DNA of 12,333 bases from an uncultured Rhodocyclaceae bacterium (GTDB taxonomy: Bacteria > Pseudomonadota > Gammaproteobacteria > Burkholderiales > Rhodocyclaceae): the NCBI GenBank assembly GCA_903930805.1, contig CAIYZZ010000220.1, forward strand, positions 1 through 12,333. The letters are read 5' to 3'. Shown here piece by piece: positions 9,151 to 12,333 of the stretch. The stretch's first letter is position 1. Every line of letters begins with the position of its first letter. A program made the position numbers and the translations under genes. The notes beneath the pieces were generated by a model that was given only the letters and a program-made list of their open reading frames with translations, made no database searches and had not been told where the DNA came from.

Positions 9151-9533
9151 CAAATCCGTTGTAAATCATCACCGAGGCTGACATACATCGTAGTGCCTCG
9201 CGCACGAAATTCCGCTACCAACTGCTTAAACCCGCCTCGGTTCCACACATCGGGCCTTTCGGGTGTTACATAGAAGATCATTTCTTCTCCGTGATTGGTT
9301 GTTCCGATCACGACACGTGACTTGTCAGGGCGCAACGCGAAGGGGATCGGTCGTGGTAGGCGCTGTGTCTGTAACCAGATGCACTCATACACACGGCACG
9401 ATTCTGGGCGGATTTCGTAGCTACCGCACCCTACTCCAATCTGGCAATGCTGACACCACGTGTGCGCAGGCTTGTCCAACTCGCGAATCTTCAGAACCTT
9501 GCAGCAGACCGTGCAGCCATCGCAGCTATGCAT
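9150..9533 (-). CDS. YkgJ-like cysteine-cluster protein (putative Fe/Zn-chelating)
   Basis: This small protein of 127 residues has nine cysteines in its N-terminal half: C4-x2-C7-x2-CC(10-11), C27-x2-C30, C36, C46 and C51. The CxxCxxCC pattern, a CxxC and the RPESCRVYEC segment match the YkgJ/UPF0153 family, thought to bind zinc or an iron-sulfur cluster. No biochemical role is established. A TTG at 9560 and a GTG at 9557 extend the frame, but they sit in the tail of the porin terminator, in sequence shared with the other porin's terminator. The ATG at 9533 with a purine-rich GGGAAG 3 nt upstream, just before the first Cys, is more likely. Transcription must come from read-through past the porin terminator or an unseen promoter. 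The stop codon touches a dispersed repeat. Confidence 0.72.
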   Translation of the reverse strand: MHSCDGCTVCCKVLKIRELDKPAHTWCQHCQIGVGCGSYEIRPESCRVYECIWLQTQRLPRPIPFALRPDKSRVVIGTTNHGEEMIFYVTPERPDVWNRGGFKQLVAEFRARGTTMYVSLGDDLQRI

Positions 9534-9562
9534 ACGCTTCCCATCTATCAAACCCACCAATA

Positions 9563-9590
9563 AAAACAGCCACCCGAAGGTGGCTGTTTT
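9563..9590 (-). terminator. Terminator of the left porin
   Basis: A 12-bp perfect stem (9563-9574 with 9579-9590) with a TTCG loop on the minus strand, closed by C-G, is followed by T-rich sequence (TATTGGT). The A/T arms make it potentially bidirectional. A second small palindrome, CAGACT-A-AGTCTG (9599-9611), lies between the porin stop and this hairpin. The stem and the sequence after it are nearly the same as at 12179-12206. Confidence 0.88.
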
Positions 9591-9613
9591 AACTAACGCA
9601 GACTAAGTCTGGA

Positions 9614-10789
9614 TTAGAAGGAGTGACGGATGCCAGCGTACCAACCCGACACCGTGGTGCCGTCGCTCATCAGAGCAGTTGCGCCAGCGGTAGTAGAAGC
9701 ATTGGAAACACCATACAGGAAGTCGTTATTGGCGTTTCTGTCGTTGTTGATCCTGCTGTAACCAGTCTTCAGCATGGTGCGCTTCGACAAGGCATGCTCA
9801 TAGCCGAGCATCCAGTGCTTGGAGCCCTCGCTAAGATTACCGTTGCCGCTGACGTCACCCGCATGGCCATACTGACCGATGATGGTGCCGTTCGGGGTCA
9901 CGAAGAACTTGCCAGACAGATACCAGACGTTTTGCGCGAGGTCACTACCGGCATGCACAGTTGCGTTGGTATGATCCCACATCAGGCCGACTTGGACGAT
10001 GCCAAAGTTGTAGGAACCAGCCAGACGGTTGTTGGTGGCCTTGCTGACACCAGGCAACAGGCCGTCAGCAGCGACAGCACCACTGTTGGTGGCGTCAACC
10101 ACAGTGTAAGCATAGCCAGCATAGATCGGGCCCTGATCATAGATCAGGCCAAGGGTCCAGGCAGTATTGCCGTTCAGGCCGTCTACGCCATTGACGGCAG
10201 AAGACTCGCGAGAAGCCAAGCCAGAAGCAGCTACGTTACCAGCGGAGTAACCGATCGCGCCATGGAAGCCGGAGACGGTCGGCGAGATGTAGGCGATGGC
10301 GTTGGTGATGCGCTGATCAAAGGGGCTAGCACCCGCATTGCCTATACGGCCACCCAGTTTACCCAGCAGGGCGGTGTTTGCACCGATACCGGTTGCGCCG
10401 GCATTGACGTCCATCTTGCCGCCGATCACGCGGGTCGGGCCGGAAATGTTACCCATGACGGCCGTGCCGTAGCTGCCGGTCAGGCCGACCATGCTGTCAC
10501 GGTTGTTCCAGACACCGGCAGTGCCATCGACGTTCAGACCGTTTTCAAACTGCCACACGGCCTTGATGCCATTGCCAAGATCCTCAACACCCTTGAAGCC
10601 AATGTAGTTCGAGTTGGCTTGTACGCGGTTGCGGGAGGCGAAATCGAGAGCATTAGAGCCGGTAGCGCTAGAGGCCTTGACGTTCTCGAAAGTGGCGTCA
10701 ACAACACCGTAGATGGTGACATTCGACTGGGCGAAAGCGGCGCCAGACATCAGGCCGGCGACTGCCAGAGCGATGATTTTCTTTTGCAT
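9614..10789 (-). CDS. Outer-membrane porin (Gram-negative porin family)
   Basis: This 391-residue trimeric beta-barrel porin is for general diffusion of small solutes across the outer membrane. A signal peptide MQKKIIALAVAGLMSGAAFA (1-20) is followed by cleavage before QSNVTIYGVVDA, the typical first strand of betaproteobacterial porins. GFKGVEDLGNGIKAVWQFE and the NNRDSMVGLTG-YGTAVMGN segments are family hallmarks, and the chain ends in aromatic Phe (GWYAGIRHSF), the BAM recognition end. The start at 10789 is supported by the signal peptide and AAAGGAG at 6-nt spacing. An upstream in-frame start at 10846 would only translate the leader. It is divergent from a second porin with 92 of the first 96 nucleotides identical but a different barrel sequence. 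Confidence 0.93.
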   Translation of the reverse strand: MQKKIIALAVAGLMSGAAFAQSNVTIYGVVDATFENVKASSATGSNALDFASRNRVQANSNYIGFKGVEDLGNGIKAVWQFENGLNVDGTAGVWNNRDSMVGLTGSYGTAVMGNISGPTRVIGGKMDVNAGATGIGANTALLGKLGGRIGNAGASPFDQRITNAIAYISPTVSGFHGAIGYSAGNVAASGLASRESSAVNGVDGLNGNTAWTLGLIYDQGPIYAGYAYTVVDATNSGAVAADGLLPGVSKATNNRLAGSYNFGIVQVGLMWDHTNATVHAGSDLAQNVWYLSGKFFVTPNGTIIGQYGHAGDVSGNGNLSEGSKHWMLGYEHALSKRTMLKTGYSRINNDRNANNDFLYGVSNASTTAGATALMSDGTTVSGWYAGIRHSF

Positions 10790-10800
10790 GTAAAACTCCT

Positions 10801-10822
10801 TTGCTTGGGTTTTGTTTGGGTT
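10801..10822 (-). repeat. Tandem 11-bp duplication in the left porin leader
   Basis: TTGCTTGGGTT (10801-10811) and TTGTTTGGGTT (10812-10822) are adjacent direct repeats with one mismatch, ending within about 3 bp of the ribosome binding site of the left porin. In the mRNA they read as two AACCCAARCAA units, an unpaired A/C-rich stretch that could keep the start region open or bind an RNA-binding protein. Confidence 0.6.
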
Positions 10823-10989
10823 CAATGACTCCACGTGGTTGGCCACTGTTCCCGACTGCCCTCAATTGCTTAGAGGATGACCGCATTTTGCCAGCGCGAA
10901 GTAACTCACGCCAACAGGAATGACAGAATCGCAACATTTGAAGACTGTTCTTGTTGTTTTTACCCAACCCTCGCAGCCACAATTATTAC

Positions 10990-11022
10990 GGGTATAAAAG
11001 AGGGTATAAATTGGCGTATAAA
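10990..11022 (+). repeat. Three GGGTATAAA-like units at 12-bp period
   Basis: GGGTATAAA starts at 10990 and 11002, and GCGTATAAA at 11014, an exact 12-bp period. They lie 50-80 bp upstream of the right porin start. They could be repeated activator sites on roughly one face of the helix, alternative -10 elements, or simple slippage products. Confidence 0.5.
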
Positions 11023-11050
11023 TATATATATTCTATATATAACATATTGA

Positions 11051-11063
11051 TACAATAATTTAT
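11051..11063 (+). promoter_or_regulatory. Possible -10 of the right porin
   Basis: TACAAT (11051-11056) is 5/6 to TATAAT. A start near 11063 would leave about 7 nt before the ATG, a nearly leaderless mRNA, in keeping with the absence of any ribosome binding site. No good -35 lies 16-18 bp upstream. The many TATA stretches further left are alternatives. Confidence 0.3.
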
Positions 11064-11069
11064 TGAATT

Positions 11070-12158
11070 ATGCAAAAGAAAATCATCGCTCTGGCAGTTG
11101 CCGGCCTGATGTCTGGCGCCGCTTTCGCCCAGACGAACGTCACCATCTACGGTGTTGCTGACGCCGGCTACATGCACCTGAGCGCCAGCGGCAAGGGTTC
11201 GCAGAACGACATCGACGCCAGCGGTCTGAGTGGCTCCCGCCTCGGCTTCAAGGGCACGGAAGATCTGGGCAATGGCAACAAGGCCCTGTTCGTTCTTGAG
11301 TACTCGCTCGCCAACGACAACAACTCTGGTGTTGGTTCCACCTCTGCTTGGTCCGGCACCGCTGCCCGTCAGCAACTGGTCGGCATGACCGGTGGTTGGG
11401 GTACGGTTGTTGCCGGTCGTGCTGAAACCGCTGGCTATGCGATCGCCTGCAAGTATGAAGATGGTATCGGTGCTGGTTCTGCCTTTAACGCTACTGGCAA
11501 ACTCCAAGCCAAGTGGTCTGGTGCCACGGCTATCGGTTGTGGTTCCAACGGTCGCGCCAACAACGCCGTTGCCTACGTTACGCCGACTTGGAGTGGTTTC
11601 CATGGCACCATCCAGCACGCTCGTCTGACCGAAACTGCCACCGCGACGATCGTCTCGCCCAACGATAACAATGCCACGATCCTAGCGGGTTTCTATGACA
11701 ACGGCCCGATCTCTGTCGGCCTTGACTACACCCATATCAATGTTCCCGTCCTTTCGACGAACATCAATGAGTGGAAGCTGGGTGCATCGTACGATTTCGG
11801 CATTGCCAAGTTGATGGGTTCCTATCAGCGTCATAACCTGACCGCTGTGAGCAACAGCGACCACCTCTGGAACCTGGCAGTCAACTTCGCGGTCAGCGCG
11901 AATGATAATATTTCACTCGGCTATGCTCGCGGTACGTATAACGAAACCGTAGCCCACGATGATGCTCGCGCCTGGGGTCTGACCTACGCCCACAACCTGT
12001 CCAAGCGTACCCGTCTGTATGCTGGCTATGCACACATCAGCAACGACGGCATCGGCACCCTCGGTCTTGGTGCGGCCACTCTCGCTGCTGGCGTCGGTGT
12101 CCCGACCGCAGGCGGTTCCGCTTCCGTCTACGGCGGTGGTTTGAACCACGCTTTCTAA
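11070..12158 (+). CDS. Outer-membrane porin, second copy
   Basis: This 362-residue porin of the same family has a signal peptide differing from the left porin's at no residue through position 20 (MQKKIIALAVAGLMSGAAFA), then QTNVTIYGVADAGYMHLSA. LGFKGTEDLGNGNKALFVLEYSL, QQLVGMTGGWGTVVAGR and KRTRLYAGYAHISND are porin hallmarks, and the chain ends GGGLNHAF with a terminal Phe. Two cysteines (in YAIACKYEDG and AIGCGSNGR) fall in a probable constriction-loop region, a possible disulfide not seen in the left porin. The ATG is not preceded by any Shine-Dalgarno sequence; the leader is AATAATTTATTGAATT. Either the mRNA is leaderless, or the gene is poorly expressed, or its upstream region was replaced. 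The reading frame is intact. Confidence 0.92.
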   Translation: MQKKIIALAVAGLMSGAAFAQTNVTIYGVADAGYMHLSASGKGSQNDIDASGLSGSRLGFKGTEDLGNGNKALFVLEYSLANDNNSGVGSTSAWSGTAARQQLVGMTGGWGTVVAGRAETAGYAIACKYEDGIGAGSAFNATGKLQAKWSGATAIGCGSNGRANNAVAYVTPTWSGFHGTIQHARLTETATATIVSPNDNNATILAGFYDNGPISVGLDYTHINVPVLSTNINEWKLGASYDFGIAKLMGSYQRHNLTAVSNSDHLWNLAVNFAVSANDNISLGYARGTYNETVAHDDARAWGLTYAHNLSKRTRLYAGYAHISNDGIGTLGLGAATLAAGVGVPTAGGSASVYGGGLNHAF

Positions 12159-12178
12159 TTCAAGTTGTACCTGAGTTC

Positions 12179-12206
12179 AAACAGCCGCCTTCGGGCGGCT
12201 GTTTTT
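12179..12206 (+). terminator. Terminator of the right porin
   Basis: An 11-bp perfect stem (12179-12189 with 12194-12204) with a TTCG loop closed by C-G is followed by a T run and ATTGGT. Compared with the left porin terminator, the A-T pair next to the loop region is replaced by G-C on both sides, a compensatory change that keeps the stem. Confidence 0.9.
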
Positions 12207-12220
12207 ATTGGTATGCCAGG

Positions 12221-12245
12221 AAAAGTCGGCACTGACAGGACGGGG
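12221..12245 (+). repeat. Dispersed 25-bp repeat, diverged copy after the right porin
   Basis: The plus strand reads AAAAGTCGGCACTGACAGGA then CGGGG, matching the identical copies at 21 of 25 positions. Three of the four changes are G to A in the sense strand. It begins 15 bp beyond the terminator T run, again downstream of and in the same sense as the preceding gene. Confidence 0.7.
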
Positions 12246-12333
12246 ATTTATAAAGTGTCGATAAACATTGTGGTTACCCCTGTGATCCGCCACTGCCGCC
12301 ACTTATTCCCGTCGGCAAATCTACCTGATGGGC
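12246..12333. other. Right edge, no assigned gene
   Basis: The last 88 bp follow the repeat. A plus-strand frame from GTG at 12255 stays open for 26 codons to the window edge (begins MSINIVVTPVIRHC), with GGGG about 9 nt upstream. It could be the start of a gene, but is too short to support one or name a family. Confidence 0.2.

Larger units (their letters stand above)
10790..11069. other. Divergent intergenic region between the two porins
   Basis: This is 280 bp without a credible gene. The left part (10790-10980) has normal composition and carries the left porin's leader with its strong ribosome binding site. A weak promoter-like pair (TTGGCG, 18 bp, CAAAAT on the minus strand) is possible. 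The right part (10981-11069) is extremely AT-rich and holds three 12-bp-spaced TATAAA units and a TACAAT at 11051-11056. It differs sharply from the rest of the window. Confidence 0.6.

Noticed and set aside
9623..10828. 401-codon plus-strand open frame antisense to the left porin
   Set aside because: It mirrors a porin with signal peptide, family motifs and terminal Phe. It has no ribosome binding site or recognisable domain, and its length follows from the porin's codon use.
10831..10838. CCACGTGG palindrome in the left porin leader
   Set aside because: An isolated 8-bp palindrome is expected by chance at this length, and no second site or regulator context was found.
12255..12333. Start of a new gene at the right edge
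   Set aside because: Only 26 open codons are visible, with a GTG start and no recognisable motif. It is kept as a low-confidence note and not called as a gene.

Overview
The window looks like chromosomal DNA of a betaproteobacterium, most likely of the Rhodocyclales type. The evidence is a GC-rich base composition, two porins of the Gram-negative porin_4 type that share a signal peptide, a ccoI-ccoS pair for cbb3 oxidase assembly, and FNR-type palindromes beside it. The genus is inferred from gene style only. I see no tRNA, rRNA, CRISPR array, transposase or integrase.

Layout from left to right. Bases 1-328 are non-coding. They hold a leftward FNR-type promoter for a gene beyond the left edge (by context probably ccoN), a leftward terminator, and a second FNR-type box that could start a short RNA of about 97 nt. 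Bases 329-3788 are a leftward unit of a short-chain dehydrogenase, ccoI (copper-exporting P1B-ATPase for cbb3 oxidase) and ccoS. Bases 3874-9035 are a tightly packed leftward operon: gmd, rmd, a Wzx-type flippase, a small SAM methyltransferase and a family-4 glycosyltransferase. Gmd and Rmd should make GDP-D-rhamnose from GDP-D-mannose. The other three would use it in a methylated surface glycan and export its lipid-linked repeat. Bases 9150-9533 encode a small Cys-cluster (YkgJ-like) protein. Bases 9614-12158 are two divergent porins around a 280-bp intergenic region that is strikingly AT-rich on the right, each followed by a matching UUCG-loop terminator.

The most unusual signal is a dispersed 25-bp element, core AGTCGGCGCTGGCGGGAC, found four times in 12 kb. 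Two copies are identical and follow the ends of the glycosyltransferase and Cys-cluster genes. One, with 21/25 matches, follows the second porin's terminator. One, with 23/25 matches, lies inside the ccoI reading frame. In every case it has the same orientation as the gene it lies in or follows. I do not recognise the element.

Several starts were moved inward from the longest possible ORF on ribosome-binding-site, signal-peptide or family grounds: the methyltransferase, gmd, the Cys-cluster gene and the left porin. ccoI and the glycosyltransferase start with GTG.
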